Assembly (NCBI GenBank): GCA_002414145.1
Contig: DHYP01000006.1
Coordinates: 24,576 to 30,467 of the forward strand
DNA: 5,892 nucleotides
Reading direction: 5' to 3'
From: Methylophilaceae bacterium UBA5127
Lineage (GTDB): Bacteria > Pseudomonadota > Gammaproteobacteria > Burkholderiales > Methylophilaceae
Of the stretch, positions 1 through 5,324 are shown piece by piece (the stretch's first letter is position 1; each line of letters begins with the position of its first letter). The notes beneath the pieces were generated by a model, which made no database searches, was not told the DNA's origin, and saw nothing but the letters and a program-made list of their open reading frames with translations. Made by a program: the position numbers and the translations under genes.

Positions 1-384
1 AATGCGCGCTTCAGCTTGTTCGTCGCTATTGGTTGTGAGTACAGCGTTAGCCACGGGGATGCCTGTGTTAAGTTGGACTTCTGAAATGCCATGTGCCGAT
101 TCATTAGAAACAACTTCAAAGTGATAGGTTTCACCACGGATAATCGCCCCTAAGGCAATTAAAGCATCATATTGCTCAGTAAGCGCCATGTGCTGTAACA
201 CCACAGGAATTTCTAATGCGCCTGGCACTGTCGCAGTGGTAATATCTTGGGCATTCACGCCTAATTTCAATAGTTCTTGGTGACATGCGCTTAGCAGACC
301 ATCACCAATGTTGCTGTTGAAGCGAGACAGTACAATGCCAATTTTTTTGCCTTTGCCATCTAAATTAACCGCAATTTTGTTCAA
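1..384 (-). CDS. ribH: 6,7-dimethyl-8-ribityllumazine synthase, 3' end cut off by the window
   Basis: RibH condenses 5-amino-6-ribitylaminouracil with 3,4-dihydroxy-2-butanone 4-phosphate to make lumazine, the penultimate step of riboflavin synthesis, in the cytoplasm. The minus strand reads openly from 384 to 1, giving 128 codons. It begins [22 protein letters not shown] after the start. Family hallmarks are SRFN (near residues 20-23), VPGALEIP, the loop [18 protein letters not shown] with the catalytic-region histidine, and [11 protein letters not shown] followed by EQA. The family is usually about 155 residues, so roughly the last 25-30 lie outside the window. No ATG is available: an in-frame TAG stands just upstream, and the best start is TTG at 382-384 with AGGA (plus-strand TCCT, 391-394) six bases before it. 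The upstream same-strand neighbour is the MFS transporter. An 81-bp gap separates them, with no visible FMN riboswitch. Family assignment is secure; the start is well supported but unproven. Confidence 0.5.
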   Translation of the reverse strand, partial: MNKIAVNLDGKGKKIGIVLSRFNSNIGDGLLSACHQELLKLGVNAQDITTATVPGALEIPVVLQHMALTEQYDALIALGAIIRGETYHFEVVSNESAHGISEVQLNTGIPVANAVLTTNSDEQAEARI

Positions 385-390
385 TTTATA

Positions 391-396
391 TCCTAA
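391..396 (-). promoter_or_regulatory. Shine-Dalgarno that fixes the TTG start of ribH
   Basis: The minus strand reads TTAGGA here, six bases upstream of TTG at 384. No ATG or GTG lies between the upstream in-frame stop and this TTG, so this site decides the start. The rest of the 385-465 gap has a possible weak -10 (TAAAAT on the minus strand, 414-419) without a convincing -35. ribH may therefore be transcribed partly by readthrough from the transporter gene. Confidence 0.5.
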
Positions 397-465
397 CTGA
401 TACTAAAGTGCGTATTTTAACCCAATATGGTTACTTTACTGATTGGCCTAGGCTAAATATTGGTA

Positions 466-2136
466 TTAACTGAATAATCCCCATGCTTTTTGCAGCGTGA
501 CGGAAACGCCATAGGAAATGGGAATCAACACGGCTAGCCAAGCAAGTATCACAATCACATTTGATGCAGGATCCTTTGTTTGGTCGCCGCTGTTGCTTTG
601 ATTGCTTTGCAGGGAGGATTCGTGGCTGATTTTGCGCACATCTGCAAGCTCTTTGTCACTCATCGCATAGCGTTTGTCTACAGGCTTCACTAAGAAGTTG
701 GCGATAAACCCAATAATCATTAATGTTGCTAGCACTAAGAAGATTGGGGCATATATTTGATTAAATGGTACACCTGCTTCTAGTCGTGTGTCGTGCATAT
801 AATTCACAATGACTGGCCCCAAAATACCTGCTGTCGACCAAGCCGTCAGTAATCTGCCATGAATAGCACCTACAAACTGCGTGCCAAACATATCCGCTAA
901 ATAAGCTGGAATAGTGGCAAAACCACCACCATACATCGATGCAATAACGCAAAATGCGCCAACAAATAACGCGAGTGATTTTAACCCGGCCACATAAGTT
1001 GCAGTGCAGTACATGAGCGCACCTAAGACAAAGAAAATGAAATAAGTACGTTTGCGACCTAATTTGTCTGAAGAGGTAGCCCATGCAAAACGGCCAAAAA
1101 TATTAAATAAAGAAATAATCCCGACAAAGCCAGCCCCCACTGCAGCGGCAGCGGCAGTAAGAGCCTCATCTTTTTTAATATCAGCAAAACCAATGTCTGG
1201 CTGCCCAATTAGAGCACCACCAAACGTTTCTTGTAACATCGGTGCGGCTGCGCCAATAATACCAATGCCAGCAGAAACATTCATACATAACACAATCCAT
1301 AACAACCAGAACTGTGGGGTTTGATGCGCCTTGTTTAAATGGACATGGTGCGTAGCAATCATGCTGTTTTTTGCATTGTCTGGAGGTGCCCAGTTTGCAG
1401 GTTTCCAGCCTACTGCTGGAACACGGTAGCCTAATGCACCGCATGTCATAAAGATTGCGTATATAAAGGCAAGTACTACAAAGGTTTGCCATACTCCTGG
1501 GCTTACTGGCGTAGCAAAATGTGCCATTAATTTTGTAGCGAGCGGCGAGCCTATCATGGCACCACCACCAAAACCCATAATAGCCATGCCTGTAGCCATG
1601 CCGCGTCTATCAGGGAACCATTTGATTAATGTAGAAACTGGGGAAATATAGCCTAACCCTAATCCAATACCGCCTATGACACCACTTCCTAGCCACATTA
1701 GCCATAGTTGATGGCTATAGACGCCATAAGCGGAAAGCAGTAATCCACCGCACCAGCATAGCATAGAGACCAAACCAGCCTTTCTTGGGCCTTCACGCTC
1801 TAGCCAGCCACCCCATAATGCTGCGGAGCAGCCAAGTAACACAAAAAATAATGTGTACATCCAACCTAAGTCAAATTGTGTCCAGTTACAGTCTGTAGCA
1901 AATAAAGCTTTAGCAGTTCCTGAAAGCTTATCTCCAAACGTGGTGGCCCCCGCTGCACAGGCTGCGAGCGGTTTGCCATCTTCACCGACTAGTGCGTTGC
2001 CAAGCGGTTTCCAGAATACGCTAAATCCATAAGCCATGCCAATAGACAGGTGAATTGCTAACGCTGCTGGCGGTACTAGCCAGCGATTAAAAGTAGCGTT
2101 AGCAGTAATACGTTCTTTGGATAAAAAATCAGACAT
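466..2136 (-). CDS. OFA-family MFS transporter (oxalate/formate antiporter-like) with an extra C-terminal helix
   Basis: This is a 556-residue inner-membrane transporter of the major facilitator superfamily, OFA (oxalate:formate antiporter) branch. The family exchanges or takes up small carboxylates such as oxalate, formate or pyruvate; the substrate here cannot be read from sequence. Family marks are NRWLVPPAALAIHLSIGMAYGFSVF in helix 1 (residues 17-41), the loop GWLEREGPRK (110-119), the stretch around IKWFPDRRGMATGMA (171-185), and a second motif-A copy GRFAWATSSDKLGRKR (348-363). About twelve helices are followed by a charged linker (about 488-526) and one more hydrophobic helix (about 527-546). 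A long periplasmic loop after helix 1 carries Cys60 and Cys83. ATG at 2136 is chosen because GGAGG lies four bases upstream; the open frame extends to a TTG at 2151, but that codon precedes the Shine-Dalgarno. It is divergent from phoB. Family is sure, substrate unknown. Confidence 0.5.
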   Translation of the reverse strand: MSDFLSKERITANATFNRWLVPPAALAIHLSIGMAYGFSVFWKPLGNALVGEDGKPLAACAAGATTFGDKLSGTAKALFATDCNWTQFDLGWMYTLFFVLLGCSAALWGGWLEREGPRKAGLVSMLCWCGGLLLSAYGVYSHQLWLMWLGSGVIGGIGLGLGYISPVSTLIKWFPDRRGMATGMAIMGFGGGAMIGSPLATKLMAHFATPVSPGVWQTFVVLAFIYAIFMTCGALGYRVPAVGWKPANWAPPDNAKNSMIATHHVHLNKAHQTPQFWLLWIVLCMNVSAGIGIIGAAAPMLQETFGGALIGQPDIGFADIKKDEALTAAAAAVGAGFVGIISLFNIFGRFAWATSSDKLGRKRTYFIFFVLGALMYCTATYVAGLKSLALFVGAFCVIASMYGGGFATIPAYLADMFGTQFVGAIHGRLLTAWSTAGILGPVIVNYMHDTRLEAGVPFNQIYAPIFLVLATLMIIGFIANFLVKPVDKRYAMSDKELADVRKISHESSLQSNQSNSGDQTKDPASNVIVILAWLAVLIPISYGVSVTLQKAWGLFS

Positions 2137-2140
2137 CTTG

Positions 2141-2145
2141 CCTCC
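2141..2145 (-). promoter_or_regulatory. Shine-Dalgarno of the MFS transporter
   Basis: The minus strand reads GGAGG four bases before ATG at 2136. It lies inside the longer open frame that starts at TTG 2151. This argues that the ATG, not the TTG, is the true start and removes five residues from the naive translation. Confidence 0.5.
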
Positions 2146-2170
2146 ACACAAAACAGTAATTTTTAGTACA

Positions 2171-2176
2171 TTTATA
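2171..2176 (-). promoter_or_regulatory. Possible -10 element of the MFS transporter promoter
   Basis: The minus strand reads TATAAA here, which would place transcription start about 28 bases before the ATG at 2136. The hexamer 17 bp upstream (TGTAAC) is a poor -35. This site lies next to the 10-bp-spaced TTACA words, so an activator could compensate. The call is weak. Confidence 0.5.
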
Positions 2177-2184
2177 ACACATTC

Positions 2185-2209
2185 TTACAACCAGTTACAC
2201 ACTTTTACA
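2185..2209. repeat. Three TTACA words at exact 10-bp spacing, possible operator
   Basis: TTACA occurs at 2185-2189, 2195-2199 and 2205-2209, one helical turn apart. A one-mismatch copy, TAACA, continues the phase at 2175-2179. Read on the minus strand these are TGTAA repeats lying over the expected -35/-10 region of the MFS transporter promoter. Same-face spacing is typical of cooperative regulator binding, but I cannot name the protein. The words are short and the region is AT-rich, so chance is possible. Confidence 0.5.
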
Positions 2210-2265
2210 AAATAAAAGAAATGGCAATTAACCTTTGCAATTTAACAATTTCAAGGGTTTAATAT

Positions 2266-2298
2266 TTGTCATGAATCTGTCATATGACAGTCATAGAA
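2266..2298 (+). promoter_or_regulatory. Pho box (PhoB operator) of phoB, three 11-bp units
   Basis: The core at 2266-2283 reads TTGTCATGAATCTGTCAT, matching 16 of 18 positions of the textbook CTGTCATAAATCTGTCAT. It splits into tandem 11-bp units starting at 2266 (TTGTCAT), 2277 (CTGTCAT) and 2288 (CAGTCAT), the third being one mismatch from consensus. PhoB dimers bind such head-to-tail units and replace the -35 element. Units two and three also build a perfect 14-bp palindrome, CTGTCATATGACAG, at 2277-2290. Position in front of phoB indicates autoregulation. Confidence 0.5.
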
Positions 2299-2299
2299 T
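2294..2299 (+). promoter_or_regulatory. -10 element of the phoB promoter
   Basis: TAGAAT matches the sigma-70 -10 consensus at five of six positions. It lies exactly 10 bp after the 18-bp Pho box core (2266-2283), the same geometry as in classic Pho promoters such as E. coli phoA. Transcription would start near 2305-2307, giving a leader of about 25 bases with the Shine-Dalgarno AAGGGT at 2318-2323. Confidence 0.5.
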
Positions 2300-2329
2300 G
2301 CAGTAACTAAAAATAGTAAGGGTCAATCA

Positions 2330-3034
2330 ATGTCTGCAAATATTTTGGTGGTGGAAGATGAGCCAGCAATTCAAGAGTTGCTAGCTCTGAATATTAAGCA
2401 AGCTGGCTACAATGCATTACGCTCTCTAAGTGCAGAGCATGCACAACAATTACTGCGTGAAACGTTACCTGATTTAATTTTGCTGGATTGGATGCTACCA
2501 GGGATGAGTGGCATTGAATATGCAAGACGATTGAAGTCAGACAATCTGACAAAGTCAATTCCTATTATTATGTTGACTGCCCGTGGCGATGAGTATGATA
2601 AAGTCCGTGGTTTAGAGGTGGGTGCAGATGATTATGTAACCAAGCCATTTAGCCCACGTGAGTTGAATGCACGCATTAAAGCAGTGTTAAGACGTCGTGC
2701 GCCCCAAATGACCGATGATCCAATAGAAGTAGCAGGTTTGTCGTTAGACCCTACTACACATCGCGTGAGTGGTAATAATGTCAATATTTCGCTAGGTCCA
2801 ACTGAGTTTAGATTACTGCATTTCTTTATGAGTAATGCAGAGCGTGTACACAGTAGAACTCAGCTTTTGGATAAGGTTTGGGGCGATCGGGTGTTTGTGG
2901 AAGATCGAACTGTCGATGTGCATATTCGTCGCTTGCGCAATGCTTTGATGGCTTCTAACCATCATGATTTAATTCAGACGGTACGTGGTTCTGGCTATCG
3001 CTTTTCTGCTCAAACAGTGGAAAAAACCACATAA
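2330..3034 (+). CDS. phoB: Phosphate regulon response regulator PhoB (OmpR/PhoB family)
   Basis: This is a 234-residue two-component response regulator of normal length. When phosphorylated, normally by PhoR, PhoB binds Pho boxes and recruits RNA polymerase to phosphate-starvation genes. The receiver domain (about 3-120) shows the acidic pair E9/D10, phospho-acceptor D53 in LLDWMLPG, switch T83 and the conserved K105 in TKPF. The winged-helix domain (about 135-228) shows GPTEFRLLHFFM, the recognition-helix region RTVDVHIRRLRNAL and the ending VRGSGYRFS. ATG at 2330 has AAGGGT six bases upstream. A strong Pho box in its promoter, plus near-identity to PhoB landmarks including D53, supports PhoB over other OmpR-type regulators. 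No phoR follows: the gene is closed by a terminator, so the kinase must be encoded elsewhere or replaced. It is divergent from the MFS transporter. Confidence 0.5.
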   Translation: MSANILVVEDEPAIQELLALNIKQAGYNALRSLSAEHAQQLLRETLPDLILLDWMLPGMSGIEYARRLKSDNLTKSIPIIMLTARGDEYDKVRGLEVGADDYVTKPFSPRELNARIKAVLRRRAPQMTDDPIEVAGLSLDPTTHRVSGNNVNISLGPTEFRLLHFFMSNAERVHSRTQLLDKVWGDRVFVEDRTVDVHIRRLRNALMASNHHDLIQTVRGSGYRFSAQTVEKTT

Positions 3035-3064
3035 TAATAAGCAAAAGTTTAACAATCAGTAGTT

Positions 3065-3102
3065 AAAATTAAAAGCCCACTACAAAGTGGGCTTTTAATT
3101 TT
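3065..3102. terminator. Bidirectional Rho-independent terminator between phoB and the TetR gene
   Basis: A perfect 17-bp stem (3065-3081 with 3086-3102) encloses a four-base loop, ACAA. The GC core is AGCCCACT/AGTGGGCT, flanked by A-runs on the left and T-runs on the right. It therefore gives a U-rich tail in both directions. It sits 30 bp after the phoB stop and 17 bp from the stop of the convergent TetR-type gene, so it can end both transcripts. Confidence 0.5.
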
Positions 3103-3119
3103 TAAATTGTGTTTAACTT

Positions 3120-3908
3120 CTATACATCTATTGGCAAATCTTCATCAAAGGATTGCTCTGTAATCGAGAACGGTTGTACCTCGGGGTGAATTTTCTTCAC
3201 AATATTTTTTTCTTTCTTGTAGAAAGTGTTAAAAATATTTCTGAGTACACGCTCATAATTAATTTCTGTAGAGAGTGGCCGCCACTGCATATTATCTAAG
3301 CTGTAGTCTGTATATATTTTATACTTGAGCGTTAAGTCAGCCGAACTCATTTGATAGTTATAAGCCGCAATCGTTGCTCCATAACGATTGGCCCAGATGA
3401 AGAATGCCATTTCCAAGGTGCTCAAATTGGGTGGCATTTTTAAATTACCCTCTTTAATTGCAAGATGAATACACTCTTCAATGAACGAGATGAGGTTGTT
3501 AATGCGATCGTCTAAAATAGCATTTAACTCTACATCCACGGCCATTCTGTTGACTTCTGCATTGGCAATAAAAATGCATTTGTAATAGATAGGTTCTAAT
3601 CGATTGCACAATACATGGGTTGCATATAAGATCAGTAGCCTTTCTCGAGACAAAGCGTCGTATTCTGCTGCTTTTTCCATTAAAGCAGACCAGTAATTAA
3701 GGCCTTTAATGCCTAAATACGTAATGAGCGTTTCTTTAGAAGGGAATAGCTTGTAGAACGTCCCTCTTGAAATACTACTTTTTGAGATGACTTCTTGTAG
3801 CGTGAGTTCTTTAAGTCCCTTTTTTGAAATAATTGTTTCCGCTATTAACAATATTTCATCTAATCTTCTCTCAATTGCGCGTCTTTTTCGTGATCTTTTT
3901 TCAGTCAT
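3120..3908 (-). CDS. TetR/AcrR-family transcriptional regulator
   Basis: This 262-residue cytoplasmic DNA-binding protein is longer than the usual 190-220 of the family. A very basic N-terminus (KRSRKRRAIERR) precedes the TetR N-terminal domain. The helix-turn-helix runs about 36-55 and ends in the diagnostic GTFYKLFPSKETL (49-61). The rest is helical with no ligand-binding family I can name, and the extra length is a C-terminal tail (about 235-262) rich in charged residues. Such regulators usually repress their own gene or a neighbour and release DNA on binding a small molecule. ATG at 3908 is the only ATG ahead of the DNA-binding domain, but no good Shine-Dalgarno precedes it, so translation may be weak. 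It is divergent from the methyltransferase across 291 bp, and its candidate promoter lies in an inverted repeat at 3985-4007. Fold is sure; ligand and targets are unknown. Confidence 0.5.
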   Translation of the reverse strand: MTEKRSRKRRAIERRLDEILLIAETIISKKGLKELTLQEVISKSSISRGTFYKLFPSKETLITYLGIKGLNYWSALMEKAAEYDALSRERLLILYATHVLCNRLEPIYYKCIFIANAEVNRMAVDVELNAILDDRINNLISFIEECIHLAIKEGNLKMPPNLSTLEMAFFIWANRYGATIAAYNYQMSSADLTLKYKIYTDYSLDNMQWRPLSTEINYERVLRNIFNTFYKKEKNIVKKIHPEVQPFSITEQSFDEDLPIDV

Positions 3909-3966
3909 TGATGTAAACGGTATCCATAAGTGTTACTAAAATTTACACACGTATAAATTATTTTTT

Positions 3967-3997
3967 ATTATGTACACGAGTATAGTATATTTGTCAC
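3967..3997 (-). promoter_or_regulatory. Candidate promoter of the TetR-family gene
   Basis: On the minus strand, GTGACA (3992-3997, five of six to the -35 consensus) and CATAAT (3967-3972, five of six to the -10) stand 19 bp apart, slightly longer than ideal. Other AT-rich hexamers nearby could also serve, so the call is modest. The -35 lies within the 8-7-8 inverted repeat at 3985-4007. Confidence 0.5.
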
Positions 3998-4007
3998 ATA
4001 AATATAC
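3985..4007. promoter_or_regulatory. Inverted repeat 8-7-8, candidate TetR-type operator
   Basis: GTATATTT (3985-3992) and AAATATAC (4000-4007) are perfect inverted arms around the spacer GTCACAT. A 23-bp palindrome overlapping the candidate -35 of a TetR-type gene fits the usual operator design for self-repression. A looser palindrome lies closer to the gene at 3942-3957 (TTTACACACGTATAAA, 12 of 16 positions symmetric). The DNA is AT-rich, which raises the chance level. Confidence 0.5.
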
Positions 4008-4069
4008 AAGTATTATTAGACAACAAACTTGAGAATAACGCACGTTTTTGTTAGTTTAAAAAGTAAGTG

Positions 4070-4092
4070 TTCTCACTATTGTATTCTGAGAA
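4070..4092. repeat. Inverted repeat TTCTCA-N11-TGAGAA
   Basis: TTCTCA at 4070-4075 and TGAGAA at 4087-4092 are perfect inverted arms around 11 bases. A third copy, TGAGAA, occurs at 4030-4035. It could be an operator or a weak hairpin. There is no U-tract and no gene ending here, so it is not a terminator. Confidence 0.5.
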
Positions 4093-4100
4093 AAATGTAT

Positions 4101-4173
4101 TCAATACCATATTGATTTCAATTGGCTGGTAATTTGGGTTTTATATTGATTGATACACATTCAATCTTATTGA
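4101..4173. repeat. Cluster of seven ATTGA/TCAAT words upstream of the methyltransferase
   Basis: TCAAT or its complement ATTGA occurs at 4101, 4111, 4118, 4145, 4149, 4161 and 4169. They pair into inverted repeats: TCAATA-CCA-TATTGA (4101-4115), ATTGATTTCAAT (4111-4122) and GATTGA-N7-TCAATC (4148-4166). The last overlaps nothing coding and ends four bases before a perfect TTGACA. This looks like a compact control region for the plus-strand gene. The binding protein is unknown; the adjacent TetR-type regulator is a candidate. Confidence 0.5.
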
Positions 4174-4175
4174 CA
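4170..4175 (+). promoter_or_regulatory. Consensus -35 hexamer TTGACA
   Basis: This is a perfect -35. The hexamer 17 bp downstream (TGCTAT, 4193-4198) matches the -10 at only three of six positions. A TG-extended alternative, TGC followed by TATCGT (4193-4201), has a 20-bp spacer. If this promoter is used, the transcript starts near 4205, which would exclude the GTG start at 4200 and leave ATG at 4233. Confidence 0.5.
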
Positions 4176-4199
4176 TCGTAAAGAGGTGGTCGTGCTATC

Positions 4200-5051
4200 G
4201 TGTTTTTGAGTGAACAGGCTAGAATAGCGTCTATGCAACTACCTCCAGAAATTAGACCACATCAATCGGTACCTTTATTGCAGGCGCTGCACATCCTTAC
4301 GCGTGATGGCAAACTAAATCAAGACAGTCGTCGCAAACTCAAGCAGGTTTATCATTTGGTAAATTTTATTGAGCCTTTGCTTAACGATGTGTTATCTGCT
4401 GAGTCTAATCCAGTATTGGTTGATCATGGTGCAGGAAAGTCCTATTTGGGTTTTATTTTGTATGATTTACTTTTAAAACAATTGTCTGTCGGGCACGTGA
4501 TTGGTATTGAAACGCGAGCTGATTTAGTAGAAAAGTCTCAAGCGTTAGCCCAAGCATGCGCCTTTGAGCGTATGGCGTTTCAACATTTATCGGTTGCGGA
4601 GTCGATGGTCGCTGACACGATTCCTAAAAAGGTTGATATTGTCACTGCTTTGCATGCATGCAATACAGCCACAGATGATGCGATTCAATTTGGCATCACA
4701 AAGCAGGCGCAATATATGGTGTTGGTACCTTGCTGTCAGGCGGAGGTGGCAGAGGTGATGCGCCTACATAAGGCAGAGAGTTTAAGTAGTACCTCTTTAA
4801 GTGAGCTTTGGCGTCACCCTATTCATACCCGTGAATTCGGCAGCCATGTAACCAATGTATTGCGCTGCTTGCAGTTAGAGGCACATGGCTATCAGGTGAC
4901 GGTGACGGAGTTAGTGGGGTGGGAACATTCCATGAAGAATGAACTGATTATTGCCAAGTGGATTAATCAGCCTAAACGTAGTGCGCAGCAACGCCGGACA
5001 GAGATTCTTCAAGCATTTAATCTAGAATCGCTCAGTAGTCGCTTTTCATAA
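4200..5051 (+). CDS. Class I SAM-dependent methyltransferase (Methyltransf_32-like)
   Basis: This is a cytoplasmic Rossmann-fold methyltransferase of up to 283 residues; the substrate is unknown. Numbering from GTG 4200, the SAM-binding motif I is VDHGAGKSYLG (74-84) and the acidic strand-2 residue sits in IGIETR (101-106). Motif IV is ALHACNTATDDAI (150-162), followed by LVPCCQ (175-180) and WEHSMKNELI (241-250). This set matches the Methyltransf_32 type (PF13679) from memory, which is related to eukaryotic METTL25/TRM13-like proteins. The start is uncertain. GTG 4200 has GAGGTG at 4183-4188, 11 bases upstream, which is rather far. ATG 4233 has little Shine-Dalgarno but would fit a transcript from the TTGACA promoter and loses no motif. 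TTG 4206 is also possible. It is divergent from the TetR-type gene. Family is fairly sure; no function is assigned. Confidence 0.5.
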   Translation: MFLSEQARIASMQLPPEIRPHQSVPLLQALHILTRDGKLNQDSRRKLKQVYHLVNFIEPLLNDVLSAESNPVLVDHGAGKSYLGFILYDLLLKQLSVGHVIGIETRADLVEKSQALAQACAFERMAFQHLSVAESMVADTIPKKVDIVTALHACNTATDDAIQFGITKQAQYMVLVPCCQAEVAEVMRLHKAESLSSTSLSELWRHPIHTREFGSHVTNVLRCLQLEAHGYQVTVTELVGWEHSMKNELIIAKWINQPKRSAQQRRTEILQAFNLESLSSRFS

Positions 5052-5120
5052 AACTTCAATTTTTCTTTCGCAAGGGTGTCACAGTAACCATTCATACTCT
5101 TTTCTTAGAAAGGGAAGGTC

Positions 5121-5324
5121 ATGAATTACATTGTGAGCAAATATCGGTATCGAACTGTCAGTCGAGAAGAAACAGCAAGTGCTTTATTTCATCGTCCTAT
5201 CAACATTACAGAACATAACAGCCTATTTGAAAATGTCCATCTTGGCGTTGGTGCAATGATGCCAAATGATTTATCCCCCGCTATGTTAGGCGAGATGGCG
5301 CAACTCATTACTACGCATTATTGA
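5121..5324 (+). CDS. Small hypothetical protein, 67 residues
   Basis: I do not recognise this protein. It starts with ATG, preceded by the purine-rich AGGGAAGG (5111-5118), a strong ribosome site though close to the start, and ends in TGA. The product begins MNYIVSKYRYRTVSREETAS, has no signal peptide or membrane helix, and carries a central stretch LFENVHLGVGAMM and a C-terminal segment likely to be helical (SPAMLGEMAQLITTHY). No cysteines or metal-binding pattern are seen. It lies 69 bp after the methyltransferase on the same strand, with no terminator between, so co-transcription is possible. No larger gene overlaps it on either strand, and the ribosome site supports reality. Coding status is probable, not proven. 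Confidence 0.5.
   Translation: MNYIVSKYRYRTVSREETASALFHRPINITEHNSLFENVHLGVGAMMPNDLSPAMLGEMAQLITTHY

Noticed and set aside
422..463. CCAATAT/ATATTGG inverted arms around GCCTAGGC as a terminator between the transporter and ribH
   Set aside because: The seven-base arms are AT-rich with a 28-base loop and no U-tract. It does not look like a functional terminator, so no transcription stop is called there.
761..1492. Open frames of about 90-107 codons at 761-1084, 1052-1324 and 1181-1492 inside the transporter gene
   Set aside because: They lie in alternative frames of a clear transporter gene, have no domain resemblance, and are best explained as chance open frames.
2137..2151. Transporter start at TTG 2151
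   Set aside because: The GGAGG ribosome site lies between this TTG and ATG 2136, so it can only serve the ATG.
4112..4166. TTGAT/TTCAA words as FNR sites
   Set aside because: The FNR consensus needs TTGAT-N4-ATCAA. The spacing and second half here do not fit.
4428..4440. GAGKS in the methyltransferase as a Walker A ATP-binding loop
   Set aside because: It sits at the motif I position of a Rossmann methyltransferase and is followed by the acidic motif and the ALHAC motif. The full P-loop spacing and a Walker B are absent.
4564..4758. 64-codon open frame within the methyltransferase
   Set aside because: It overlaps the conserved methyltransferase motifs in another frame and has no supporting start context.
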